From NCBI GenBank assembly GCA_043101845.1, contig JBICHN010000004.1, positions 372,001-436,000 on the forward strand: a stretch of DNA of 64,000 nucleotides, in the 5' to 3' direction. This document shows positions 8,537-16,666 of the stretch, one piece after another (position 1 is the stretch's first letter; every line of letters begins with the position of its first letter). The DNA comes from JBICHN01 sp043101845 (lineage in GTDB: Bacteria > Planctomycetota > Phycisphaerae > Phycisphaerales > UBA5793). The notes under the pieces were generated by a model. It did no database searches. It worked only from the letters and a program-made list of their open reading frames with translations, and was not told the origin of the DNA. The translations under genes and the position numbers were made by a program.

Positions 8537-10363
8537 ATGACGGCCACGGACTCGACACTCCCGGGCTCGGAATCGACATCCCTTGATGTCGTCATCATCG
8601 GTGGCGGACCGGCCGGTTCGACCGTCGGCTCACTTCTGCGCAAGTACAATCCCGCGCTCCGCGTCGCCATCGTCGAACGCGCTGCGTTCCCGCGTCCCCA
8701 TATCGGCGAGAGTCAGCTTCCCGAGATCGGCACGATTCTGAATGAGATGGGCGTGTGGGACGCGGTGGAGGCGGCGAACTTTCCGGTCAAGATCGGCGCC
8801 ACCTTCTCCTGGGGACGCGACGACGAGAAGTGGGACTTTGACTTCTATCCCGTTGAGGAGTTCGTCGACGAGCCGAGGCCGGGACGCTACGAAGGCCAGC
8901 GACGATACACCGCCTTTCAGGTGGATCGCGCCGTGTACGACGACATCCTGCTCCGGCATGCTCGCGACGCATTCGGCGTGGAAGTGATCCAACCCGTGGG
9001 CGTGCGGACGATCGAGCGCGATCCGGACGAGGCGGACCGTGTCGTCGCGGTCGAACTCGACGATGGCCGGCGACTCTCGGCGAAGTGGTTCGTTGACGCG
9101 ACCGGCGCCGCCGGGCTCCTCCGCCGCGCGATGGGGGTGGAAAGCGAAGCGCCTCGTGAACTGCGAAACATCGCGATCTGGGATTACTGGCGGAACGCGA
9201 AGTGGGCGATCAATGTCGGAGTCGGCGGCACGCGTATCCAGGTGCGCACGCTTCCGTACGGCTGGGTGTGGTTCATTCCGCTCGGACCCGAACTCACGAG
9301 CGTCGGTCTCGTATGCCCGAGCGAGTACTACCAGTCGAGCGAACGAACGAAGGAAGAGCTTTATCGCGACGCCATCTTCGCGGATGACGACATCGCTCGT
9401 CTTCTCGACGGCGCGACGCCCCGGGGCGAAGTCGAGGCGACGAAAGACTGGTCACATCTCGCGGAGCGTCTCGTCGGCGCGAACTGGTTCCTCGTGGGAG
9501 AGGCCGCCGGATTCGCCGATCCGATTCTTTCCGCCGGCATGACGCTTGCGCACACTTCGGGCCGCGAGGCCGCGTACACCATCCTCGAACTCGAGCGCGG
9601 GGAGCTCGACGCGAAGTGGCTGATGCGTCGCTTCGACGAGAAGAACCGGACGAACATTCGCCAGCACATTCGCTTCGCCCAGTACTGGTACGCGGTGAAT
9701 GAACGATTCACCGACCTCAAAGAACACTGTCGCAAGATCGCACGGGAGGCGGGACTGCAACTCTCCCCGTCGGCGGCCTGGGACTGGCTGGCGCGCGGCG
9801 GATTCACAAACCAGCAGGTGGGCAACGCCCGTTTCGGATCGTTCGATGTCTTCTCGACGCGCAAGCTCATCGGTAAGTTTCAGGGAAAGAACGGCGGACA
9901 GGGCGTCATTCCGCTTCGCCTGCTCAAGTTCAATGTGTACCGAATGAACCTGGCGGGCGCGAAGAAGGAACTCGTCGGAGATCTGCGCGACGGACGAATC
10001 ATCCCCGTGGAATGCTACCGTCGGGGCGATCGACGACTTCCGTTGGCCGGATGCTACGGCAACATCGTGAATGCGATTGCGAAGTCACACGACGCGGGAC
10101 GCATGTTCGACATACTGCGGGTGAGCATCGCCGCGACGACGACGAATCCGAATGACCTCGCGACGGCGCTCTCCGATCACATGCAGGCGCTCGAGGCGAT
10201 GCTCGCCGACGGATGGGTCACCGGCAAGTTCGACAAGCGGAAGGGTACGATCCAGGTCACGCACGACGGCTCGCAGTCGATGCGGCCGACGAAGGATGGA
10301 CTCGACGCCCTCCGTGAGCGGGGCAAGGCGACCTGGTCCGTCGCCGATGAGACGCCGGATTGA
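8537..10363 (+). CDS. Flavin-dependent halogenase-like / NAD(P)/FAD-dependent oxidoreductase
   Basis: 608 residues. Residues 17-40 form an FAD-binding Rossmann segment with GGGPAGS at 22-28. The bacterial flavin-dependent halogenase signature W-x-W-x-I-P is present as GWVWFIP at about 242-248, and GEAAGFADPILSAGMTLA near 325 matches the second FAD motif of the halogenase/tryptophan-halogenase group. The catalytic lysine of tryptophan halogenases could not be located, so halogenation is not certain. After about residue 400 there is a 200-residue extension with no recognised motif. The start is ATG at 8537; a TTG six bases upstream is possible. The substrate could be a free small molecule or a carrier-bound pyrrole/phenol, but no biosynthetic cluster is adjacent. 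Confidence 0.75.
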   Translation: MTATDSTLPGSESTSLDVVIIGGGPAGSTVGSLLRKYNPALRVAIVERAAFPRPHIGESQLPEIGTILNEMGVWDAVEAANFPVKIGATFSWGRDDEKWDFDFYPVEEFVDEPRPGRYEGQRRYTAFQVDRAVYDDILLRHARDAFGVEVIQPVGVRTIERDPDEADRVVAVELDDGRRLSAKWFVDATGAAGLLRRAMGVESEAPRELRNIAIWDYWRNAKWAINVGVGGTRIQVRTLPYGWVWFIPLGPELTSVGLVCPSEYYQSSERTKEELYRDAIFADDDIARLLDGATPRGEVEATKDWSHLAERLVGANWFLVGEAAGFADPILSAGMTLAHTSGREAAYTILELERGELDAKWLMRRFDEKNRTNIRQHIRFAQYWYAVNERFTDLKEHCRKIAREAGLQLSPSAAWDWLARGGFTNQQVGNARFGSFDVFSTRKLIGKFQGKNGGQGVIPLRLLKFNVYRMNLAGAKKELVGDLRDGRIIPVECYRRGDRRLPLAGCYGNIVNAIAKSHDAGRMFDILRVSIAATTTNPNDLATALSDHMQALEAMLADGWVTGKFDKRKGTIQVTHDGSQSMRPTKDGLDALRERGKATWSVADETPD

Positions 10364-10387
10364 CGAAACCTGGGATGGTTCCCGCGG

Positions 10388-10393
10388 TACGAT
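10388..10393 (+). promoter_or_regulatory. -10-like box (TACGAT) for leaderless 10399 gene
   Basis: TACGAT lies five bases before the ATG at 10399, within the 35-base gap after the halogenase stop. This suggests a separate leaderless transcript. Confidence 0.35.
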
Positions 10394-10398
10394 CGCGG

Positions 10399-11172
10399 AT
10401 GGCTGAATCTACGGCGCGAGACCAGATGCTCGAAGCACTCACGCGCGGACTGCGCGACGCGCCCGGTTTCGTTCGCGCCGCGTGGCTCGGCGGGAGTGAC
10501 GCGACCGGTCGAACTGACATCTGGTCAGACCTCGACCTCGTTCTCGCGAGCCAACCCGACCACATTGCGGATTCGATCGAGTTCGTGGAGTCGCTCGTTC
10601 GACGCTCCGATTTCGACTTCGAATTGCGCTACGAGGTCCCGAAGCCGACCTGGCACGGGCACGACCAGGTCTTCTACCGCCTCGCGGAGGCCGAGCCGCC
10701 GCTCCTTCTCGACCTCGTCGTCATGTCGACTGACGCGGAAAACCGTTTCCTCGAGCCGGAGCGACACGGACGACCCGTGGTCCTGCTCGATCGCGATGCA
10801 TTCGTCCGCCCGGCGCCGCTCGACCGCGAAGATATCGACCGGCGGCGACGCGAGCGCGTCGAAGCCATCCGCGTGCGGTTCCCCATGTTCCAACCGCTTG
10901 TCGAGCGCTCAATTGAACGCGGCCGCCTCGTCGAGGCGGCCTATTTCTACGAGTCGCTCACATTGCGTCCGCTCGTCGACCTTCTTCGCGCGATCCATTG
11001 TCCGGACCGCTTCGACTTCGGCATGCGGTACCTCGAGCGCGATCTTCCGCGTGAGGTCTATGAGCAGATCGAGCGCCTGTGTTTCTATTCGAGCGGCGCC
11101 GAACTTGCGGAGCGACGCCGGGACGCGGACCGGATGTTCGCGCGTGCGCTCGCGGTCTGGTCGCGAGATTGA
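10399..11172 (+). CDS. Nucleotidyltransferase-fold protein
   Basis: 257 residues. The N-terminal domain has GGSDATGRTDIWSDLDLVL (about 23-41), the G-S-x10-D-x-D pattern of the Pol-beta/ANT/MNT nucleotidyltransferase superfamily. A third acidic residue is plausible at LLLDLVVM. The C-terminal half is helical, as in kanamycin-nucleotidyltransferase-like proteins with a HEPN-like or substrate domain. The substrate is unknown. A TTG at 10360 overlaps the halogenase stop, but the ATG at 10399 is preceded by a -10-like box and starts closer to the domain. Confidence 0.65.
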   Translation: MAESTARDQMLEALTRGLRDAPGFVRAAWLGGSDATGRTDIWSDLDLVLASQPDHIADSIEFVESLVRRSDFDFELRYEVPKPTWHGHDQVFYRLAEAEPPLLLDLVVMSTDAENRFLEPERHGRPVVLLDRDAFVRPAPLDREDIDRRRRERVEAIRVRFPMFQPLVERSIERGRLVEAAYFYESLTLRPLVDLLRAIHCPDRFDFGMRYLERDLPREVYEQIERLCFYSSGAELAERRRDADRMFARALAVWSRD

Positions 11173-11179
11173 TCGGTAA

Positions 11180-11266
11180 CGGTGAGGGTGGGATTCGAAC
11201 CCACGGAACCCTGACGGGTTCACCGGTTTTCAAGACCGGTCCATTCAGCCGCTCTGGCGCCTCACC
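11180..11266 (-). tRNA. tRNA-Ser (UGA), downstream copy, position 8 is C
   Basis: An 87-nt cloverleaf with acceptor GGTGAGG/CCTCACC, anticodon loop CTTGAAA (anticodon TGA), a long variable arm and discriminator G, all serine features. No CCA is encoded. It is identical to the upstream copy except that base 8, almost always U in tRNAs, is C here (plus-strand g at 11259). Confidence 0.93.
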
Positions 11267-11292
11267 TCTCGGCGCGGCGGCGATTGTCGTAA

Positions 11293-11379
11293 CGGTGAGG
11301 GTGGGATTCGAACCCACGGAACCCTGACGGGTTCACCGGTTTTCAAGACCGGTCCATTCAGCCGCTCTGGCACCTCACC
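11293..11379 (-). tRNA. tRNA-Ser (UGA), upstream copy
   Basis: An 87-nt serine tRNA with anticodon TGA, class II variable arm and the normal U8. It lies 26 bp upstream of the second copy, so the two are probably transcribed together. Its 5' acceptor strand overlaps the last five bases of the tautomerase gene and supplies that gene's TGA stop. Confidence 0.95.
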
Positions 11380-11575
11380 TCTGTCTCCTCTTCCACTCGT
11401 CCGTCAGCAACCCTTCGAACCCCCAGTTCGCCTCATCGACTTCGTCGATGACGATGTGGATGTGCTCGGGCTTCTTCCCGAGTGTGCGAACGAGCGATTC
11501 GGTCACTTCGCGGACGAGCGTCGCCTTCTGGTCCCGCGTGGCGCCCGTGGTGATTTGAATGTTCACATATGGCAT
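11375..11575 (-). CDS. 4-oxalocrotonate tautomerase family protein
   Basis: 66 residues, the typical subunit size of the family. Pro follows the initiator Met, giving the catalytic N-terminal proline after processing (MPYVNIQI). The middle has the usual KKPEHIHIVIDEV strand. The precise substrate is unknown. The stop codon TGA lies inside the acceptor stem of the following tRNA-Ser gene, a five-base overlap that ties the two loci together. Confidence 0.88.
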   Translation of the reverse strand: MPYVNIQITTGATRDQKATLVREVTESLVRTLGKKPEHIHIVIDEVDEANWGFEGLLTDEWKRRQR

Positions 11576-11609
11576 CCGGCGCCCCTGTTCGCGTGACGAC
11601 GACGAAACC

Positions 11610-12185
11610 TTATGCGCCGCTTCGCCGAAACGCCGCCCCGCGTGGGGAAAGTCGATACCCGACGCCCAGGCTTTCGGTCAGTCCGAGTTCCTTGAGCTTG
11701 CGCACCTGCCGCTTGAGCCAGGCCTTTTCGAAGCCGAGTCGCTTCGCCATCGCTCCGGCCGGCGTCGCCGGTTCGTTCGCGAGGAGTTCGAGCGTCGCCC
11801 GGGTCCACGGTCCGGCGGTCGAGGTTTCGTCGAAGCGGTCGAGACGGGATGCGATCGCCCGAACTTCGTTCGCCGAGAGTCTGGCGCGGCGGCGGAGCTC
11901 GATCCGCGGATCCTCGCCCCCGAGCTCAAATTCGATTCGATAGAGCGCGCCTTCGTGCCGTCGAAGCTCCTCGATGAGGTCATCGCGTGACGCGTATCCC
12001 GCCCGCGTGGCGTCGCGGGGTGTGATCGATTTGAGCGTGGCGCGTTCGACGCGGTCGATCCGCAAGACTCCGACGGGAGTTCGAAGTTCCCCTCCCGATC
12101 GCACGGATGGCCGTTTCCACCGTCGGAATGCGAGCGATACTTCGCCGGCGGCGATGGCTTCGAGCGCAGGTCGCTTGAAGAGCAT
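11610..12185 (-). CDS. ASCH-domain protein with C-terminal winged helix
   Basis: 191 residues. The N-terminus MLFKRPALEAIAAGEVSLAF and the following basic beta-rich segment match the ASCH/PUA-like fold, proposed to bind RNA. The C-terminal 70 residues (LLANEPATPAGAMAKRLG...LKELGLTESL) form a winged-helix-like module. The ATG overlaps the stop of the RmlD-like gene (TGATG), so translation is coupled; an upstream ATG at 12254 would lie well inside that gene. Possibly a regulator of translation or RNA metabolism. Confidence 0.65.
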   Translation of the reverse strand: MLFKRPALEAIAAGEVSLAFRRWKRPSVRSGGELRTPVGVLRIDRVERATLKSITPRDATRAGYASRDDLIEELRRHEGALYRIEFELGGEDPRIELRRRARLSANEVRAIASRLDRFDETSTAGPWTRATLELLANEPATPAGAMAKRLGFEKAWLKRQVRKLKELGLTESLGVGYRLSPRGAAFRRSGA

Positions 12186-13111
12186 CAGGACACCTCCGAG
12201 CCGCGGAGTTCGTCCCGCCACGCCGTAAGCCCTGCGCGAACACCGCGCGGACACGAGTCGAGTCGCGCGCGCGCCAATGTCGTGTCGAGCGACAGATCGG
12301 CGGGTCGCGGGGGAGACAACGGCAGATCACGCTGTCTCGCGCGATCGATCCAGCTGGTCCCGAGTTCGAAGATCTCGGCGAGCGCCACGCCGAAGTTGAA
12401 TCGGGAAACGCGCTCCGGACCGGCGAGGTGAAGGATGTCCGGCCACTCCTCCGGGGAGGTCCGGATGATCTCCGCGAAACACGACGCGAAGTCATCGACC
12501 AGGATCGGTGAACGGTACTCGTCAATGAAGAGTCGAGCCCGTTCGCAGCGCTCATGGATTCGGAGAAGTTGCTCGCTCGCCGATCGTGTCGTGGTCGGAC
12601 TCGTGCCGTAGACAAGCGGGAGCCGGACGATGATCGCCGGGCGCCCCGATTCACGGGCCTCGAGCACCAGGCGCTCGGCGTCGTGCTTCGTGCGTCCATA
12701 TTCGTGAAGCGGACTCGGTTTGTCGGTTTCGCGATACCCGCCTCGCGTTCCGTCGAAGACCTGATCCGTCGACACATGGATGAGCCGCGCGTCAACGGAC
12801 GCCGCGGCGTCGATCACCCGTCGGGTCCCGTCGACATTGACGGCTCGCGCTTGGGCCGGGGCGCGCTCGCAGGCGGCGAGGTCGGCCACCGCGGCGGCGT
12901 GCACTATGAGGTCCGGCTTCACCGAACGAACGACTTCGTGCAGGCCTCCGTCGTCGCGACTCAGATCGGCCGAATTCCAGACGAGTCGATCAGAGCTTGG
13001 CGGTCGAGTACGGCTTGCTCCGCTAACCTGTAACCCGTCCTCCGCCGACAGTCGCGCGGCGAGGCGGGATCCGATGAATCCACTGACGCCGGTAATGAGA
13101 ATCGACTCCAT
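12185..13111 (-). CDS. RmlD-like NAD(P)-dependent sugar reductase/epimerase
   Basis: An extended short-chain dehydrogenase of 308 residues. It has the nucleotide-binding ILITGVSGFIGSRLAARL at the N-terminus, HVSTDQVFDGT containing the active-site Thr/Ser region, YGRTKHDAERLVL carrying the YxxxK pair, and VRLPLVYG. This pattern is that of dTDP-4-dehydrorhamnose reductase and related enzymes. The substrate cannot be fixed and no other rml genes are present. The ATG at 13111 is preceded by TACGAT seven bases upstream; ATG 13120 is an alternative. Co-directional with the ASCH gene downstream and the flavoenzyme upstream. Confidence 0.82.
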   Translation of the reverse strand: MESILITGVSGFIGSRLAARLSAEDGLQVSGASRTRPPSSDRLVWNSADLSRDDGGLHEVVRSVKPDLIVHAAAVADLAACERAPAQARAVNVDGTRRVIDAAASVDARLIHVSTDQVFDGTRGGYRETDKPSPLHEYGRTKHDAERLVLEARESGRPAIIVRLPLVYGTSPTTTRSASEQLLRIHERCERARLFIDEYRSPILVDDFASCFAEIIRTSPEEWPDILHLAGPERVSRFNFGVALAEIFELGTSWIDRARQRDLPLSPPRPADLSLDTTLARARLDSCPRGVRAGLTAWRDELRGSEVS

Positions 13112-13118
13112 CGCGCCC

Positions 13119-13124
13119 ATCGTA
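13119..13124 (-). promoter_or_regulatory. -10-like box (TACGAT) for leaderless RmlD-like gene
   Basis: TACGAT ends seven bases before the ATG at 13111, compatible with transcription starting at the start codon. Confidence 0.33.
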
Positions 13125-13142
13125 CCGCACGACACCCGTTTC

Positions 13143-14333
13143 TCACGGCGCGCCGAATCGTTTGAGCGAGAGAAACTCGATCGGAAGTCGTGAGTGACCA
13201 TGGATGACGAGGTCGGCCAGCGCCTCGCCGAGGACGGGCATGAACTTGAAGCCGTGGCCGCTCAACCCGGCGCCGAGGTACACCCGTCCGTCTGCATGGT
13301 CGGGATGCGGGCCGAGAATGAAGTGGCTATCCGGCGTGTTCGTGTACATACACACGGTGGAGTCAACGAGCGGTCCGGCGGCGCTGGGAAGATAGTCAGA
13401 GATAGCGCGCTCCCAATGCGCCTCGTCGTCCGACCGGAGTTCGCGCTCCATCGTGTTCGGGTCGGCGGCGACGCCTGGCGCATGCAACGCGAGTTTCAAT
13501 CCCGGCTGATCCGCGGTCATGGGAACGCCATAGTGGATTTCGCTCGTATCCGGCCGCTCAAGTCCCCAGACCGGAAAGCGACCGCGTTGAAACGCCGTCA
13601 GATTGATGGGATCCACCCACACTACGGTCTGTCGCGTGACAGTCAGTCTCGCGTGCCGGTCGCCGAGCAGACGCCCGGCCCAGGCGCCGGGACAGAGGAC
13701 GATCTGTTCGGCGCGATAGGTCGAGTTCGAAGTTCGGACCTGTACGCCGTCGGACGCGTCGACCGTCCAGTGCTCGACGCGCTCGCGCTCACGAATCATG
13801 GCCCCGTTCTCTCTCGCCACCCGGGCAGCCGCTTCGATCGCGCGTTCGGCGTACACCATCCCGGCGGTGGGCTCCCAGAACCCTTCGAAGTCGTCCGGAA
13901 TCGTGAACTGGGGGAACCGACTCCTCACTTCGTGTGCGCTCCAGCGTTCGAACGCGAGACCATGCGACTCCGCCGCGCGAGTTGAGCCGTGAACGAGGTC
14001 ACCGTCCGGTCGACCAAGATAGAGGCCTCCGCAGAGGTCGAGTAAGTCGGCGCCGGCGGCGGACTCGAGAGCGCGCCACGATTCGATCGCTTCGAGGAGA
14101 AGCGGCATGTAACTCGGATGCTCGAAATAACAGGCTCGAAAGACGCGGGAATGACCGTGGTGGCTCGATCGTGCGTTCGGGACTGACGCCGCGTCGATCC
14201 CCAGAACGCGCCGACCACGGCGGGCGAGTGACGCCACCGTCGCGGCGCCGACGGTTCCGACGCCGACCACGATGCAGTCGAATTGCCGCTCGGATCGCCT
14301 CACCACGCGGTCGAGTGTAGCGAACGGCGCCAT
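13143..14333 (-). CDS. Sarcosine oxidase / N-methyl-amino-acid oxidase family flavoenzyme
   Basis: 396 residues. The FAD-binding DCIVVGVGTVGAATVASLARRG begins near residue 19. SSHHGHSRVFRACY near residue 56 matches the region of monomeric sarcosine oxidase whose arginines bind the substrate carboxylate. TVCMYTNTPDSHFILG near 330 contains the cysteine that covalently attaches FAD in MSOX and N-methyltryptophan oxidase, and GHGFKFMPVLGE follows. It likely oxidises a secondary amine such as sarcosine, an N-methyl amino acid or pipecolate, releasing H2O2. It is divergent from the M28 peptidase gene with only 57 bp between. Confidence 0.88.
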   Translation of the reverse strand: MAPFATLDRVVRRSERQFDCIVVGVGTVGAATVASLARRGRRVLGIDAASVPNARSSHHGHSRVFRACYFEHPSYMPLLLEAIESWRALESAAGADLLDLCGGLYLGRPDGDLVHGSTRAAESHGLAFERWSAHEVRSRFPQFTIPDDFEGFWEPTAGMVYAERAIEAAARVARENGAMIRERERVEHWTVDASDGVQVRTSNSTYRAEQIVLCPGAWAGRLLGDRHARLTVTRQTVVWVDPINLTAFQRGRFPVWGLERPDTSEIHYGVPMTADQPGLKLALHAPGVAADPNTMERELRSDDEAHWERAISDYLPSAAGPLVDSTVCMYTNTPDSHFILGPHPDHADGRVYLGAGLSGHGFKFMPVLGEALADLVIHGHSRLPIEFLSLKRFGAP

Positions 14334-14390
14334 CGCTCGATAGCCTCACGCGGCGCCCGACTCGCCGTTCAGATTGAACCCGGAGGCACG

Positions 14391-16580
14391 ATGCTCGACT
14401 TGATCCCGCTCACCGTTGGTCTGCTCGCGACGGCGTCGACCGTGATCGTCGAACCGATCGCAGATGACGAATCGATTCGCCTGACCACCTCGTCCGACCG
14501 CGCGGCTCAACTTGAGTACGAGCAGGCCTTGCGCGCGGAGGTGTCGAACGATGAACTCCGTCGCTGGCACGATCTCATCGCCAGCGAGCCGCACATCGCG
14601 GGGACTGAAGGCGATCGTCGGAACACCGAACGAATCGCCGCGGCGTTTCACGCCATGGATCTCGAGGTCGAAGTTCAGGAACTGTGGGTCTACCTGCCGC
14701 GTCCGATTGACGCCGAGGTGCGCATCGAATCTCCTCGCGCGATGTCGCTTCCACTTGTCGAGTATCCCGTCGCCGAAGACCCCGACACGGGGCACGCCGG
14801 CTTGACGATCGGATGGAACGCCTACAGCGGTTCGGGCGTCGCGACGGGAGAAATCGTGTACGCCAACTACGGCACAAAGGACGATTTCGAACTGCTCGGC
14901 GAGTTGGGCGTCTCGTGCGAAGGGAAGATCGTGCTCGCGCGTTACGGGGGAAACTACCGCGGCTACAAGGCGAAGTTCGCCGAGGAAGCCGGCGCGATCG
15001 GGTTACTTATCTTCACCGACCCGGCCGAGGCCGGTCGCGCCGGCCTCGCGTATCCGATGGGCGGGTACGCAAACCCGTCTTCCATCCAGCGCGGCTCGAT
15101 TCTGACGCTGCCCTGGACCGGAGACCCGCTCACGCCATTCGAGCCGGCGACATTGAATGCGGACCGACTCGATCCGGAGGAGGCGCCGCTCCCGCGCATT
15201 CCCGTGCAACCGATCGGCTGGGCCGCGGCCGAAGAAATCATGTCGCGCATGACTGGCGACGAAGTGATCGAGCCGTGGCGGGGCGGACTCGAGTCGGTGT
15301 ATCGACTCACGGGCGGCCCGGAGTTGCGCGTGACCGTTCGCGTCGAACAGGAGCGGGCCATCCGCCGCGTCTGGAATGTGCTCGGAACCCTTCCGGGGAA
15401 GACCGAGCCCGAGCGTCTCGTTCTCGTCGGGAGTCATCACGACGCCTGGAACTTCGGCGCGTCCGATCCGACGGCCGGGACCATTGTGACGCTGGAGATG
15501 GCTCGCGCGTTCAGCGCGCTGGCGCGCCGCGGCGAGCGGCCCGATCGGTCGCTCGTCTTCGCGACTTGGGACGCCGAGGAGTTCGGCATCATTGGTTCGA
15601 GTGAATGGGTCGAAGCGAATCGCGCGCGGCTCTTTGAGCACGGCGTCGCCTACCTCAATCTCGACATGAGCGCCATGGGTCCTCGCTTCGGACCGTCCGC
15701 CGCCCCGGCGCTGCAGACCCTGGTGATCGACGCGAGCCGCTATACCCGGGCGCCGACGATCGACGCCGCCGCCGATTCGTCGAATCGAACGGTCTTCGAC
15801 GAGTGGAGTGAGCGATCGAGCGCCGCGAGCGCTGCGGAGAAGCCGCGCGTGGGCGCGCTCGGCGGTGGATCGGACCATGTCGGGTTCTACTGCCACGCCG
15901 GCGTACCTTCAATGTCCTTCGGCGCCGGTGGCGCGGCTGGCACGGCGTACCACTCGAACTACGACACGCGGCACTGGTACCGACTCGCGGTGGGCGATGA
16001 CTACGAGTCGGCGCGAATGCTCGCGCAGATCGGAGTGACGAGTCTCGCGCGGCTCGCCCGGAGCACGGCGCTGCCGTATGACGCCCGGCGCTATGCGACC
16101 GAATCACGAGCGCAATGGAACGATCTCGAGCGCCGTTTCGGCGCGTCGCGACTCGACCGCTGGCGCGAGCGTGGTTCGCTTTCCTCCGACGCCACCACGA
16201 GCATCACGGAAGGGATCGACCGGCTCGAGCGTCAAGCGTCGATGACGATGTCGCATCTGGTTGAAGCTCTCGATTCGGATGCGCTCGACGCGTCCACCAT
16301 CGGTCAGATCAACGAGATACTCATCGGACTCGAGCGCGAATGGATGGATGACGCGGGCATTCCCGGCCGGCCCTGGTTCCGTCATCTCTATGCGGCGCCT
16401 GACGAGACATCGGGATATGCGGCGTGGCTGCTTCCGGGACTTCGTCACGCGCTCGAGCACGACGATCCTGCGGAGTTTCACGCAGAATCGCAGCGACTTT
16501 CCGCGATCTTCGACGCGTTGACGGCGCGGCTCGGCGAGATTGATGATTTGGTCCACGCGCAATCGACCACGAGCCCTTGA
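14391..16580 (+). CDS. Secreted M28 family peptidase, glutamate carboxypeptidase II-like
   Basis: 729 residues with an N-terminal signal peptide (MLDLIPLTVGLLATASTVIV). A PA-domain insert includes GKIVLARYGGNYRGYKAKFA. The zinc peptidase core has GSHHDAWNFGASDPTAG (His and bridging Asp), WDAEEFGIIGSSEW (catalytic Glu pair), the NLDMSAMG Asp and YHSNYDT (His). A C-terminal helical dimerisation region completes the GCPII/transferrin-receptor-like architecture. It likely removes C-terminal acidic residues from peptides outside the cytoplasm. The start ATG at 14391 has GGAGG five bases upstream; the longer open frame has no signal peptide. Confidence 0.92.
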   Translation: MLDLIPLTVGLLATASTVIVEPIADDESIRLTTSSDRAAQLEYEQALRAEVSNDELRRWHDLIASEPHIAGTEGDRRNTERIAAAFHAMDLEVEVQELWVYLPRPIDAEVRIESPRAMSLPLVEYPVAEDPDTGHAGLTIGWNAYSGSGVATGEIVYANYGTKDDFELLGELGVSCEGKIVLARYGGNYRGYKAKFAEEAGAIGLLIFTDPAEAGRAGLAYPMGGYANPSSIQRGSILTLPWTGDPLTPFEPATLNADRLDPEEAPLPRIPVQPIGWAAAEEIMSRMTGDEVIEPWRGGLESVYRLTGGPELRVTVRVEQERAIRRVWNVLGTLPGKTEPERLVLVGSHHDAWNFGASDPTAGTIVTLEMARAFSALARRGERPDRSLVFATWDAEEFGIIGSSEWVEANRARLFEHGVAYLNLDMSAMGPRFGPSAAPALQTLVIDASRYTRAPTIDAAADSSNRTVFDEWSERSSAASAAEKPRVGALGGGSDHVGFYCHAGVPSMSFGAGGAAGTAYHSNYDTRHWYRLAVGDDYESARMLAQIGVTSLARLARSTALPYDARRYATESRAQWNDLERRFGASRLDRWRERGSLSSDATTSITEGIDRLERQASMTMSHLVEALDSDALDASTIGQINEILIGLEREWMDDAGIPGRPWFRHLYAAPDETSGYAAWLLPGLRHALEHDDPAEFHAESQRLSAIFDALTARLGEIDDLVHAQSTTSP

Positions 16581-16610
16581 GTCGACCGCCGAGCGCTCAC
16601 GAAAAGGAAA

Positions 16611-16638
16611 AGGGGCGGCTTTCGAAGAAGCCGCCCCT
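16611..16638. terminator. Hairpin terminator between convergent genes
   Basis: AGGGGCGGCTT and AAGCCGCCCCT form an 11-bp perfect stem with a 6-base loop. On the minus strand it is followed by TTTCCTTTTC, so it best terminates the 16667-18949 gene. It may also stop the M28 transcript from the other side. Confidence 0.8.
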
Positions 16639-16666
16639 CGGGTATGTATATTCGAACTCTCTTGAA

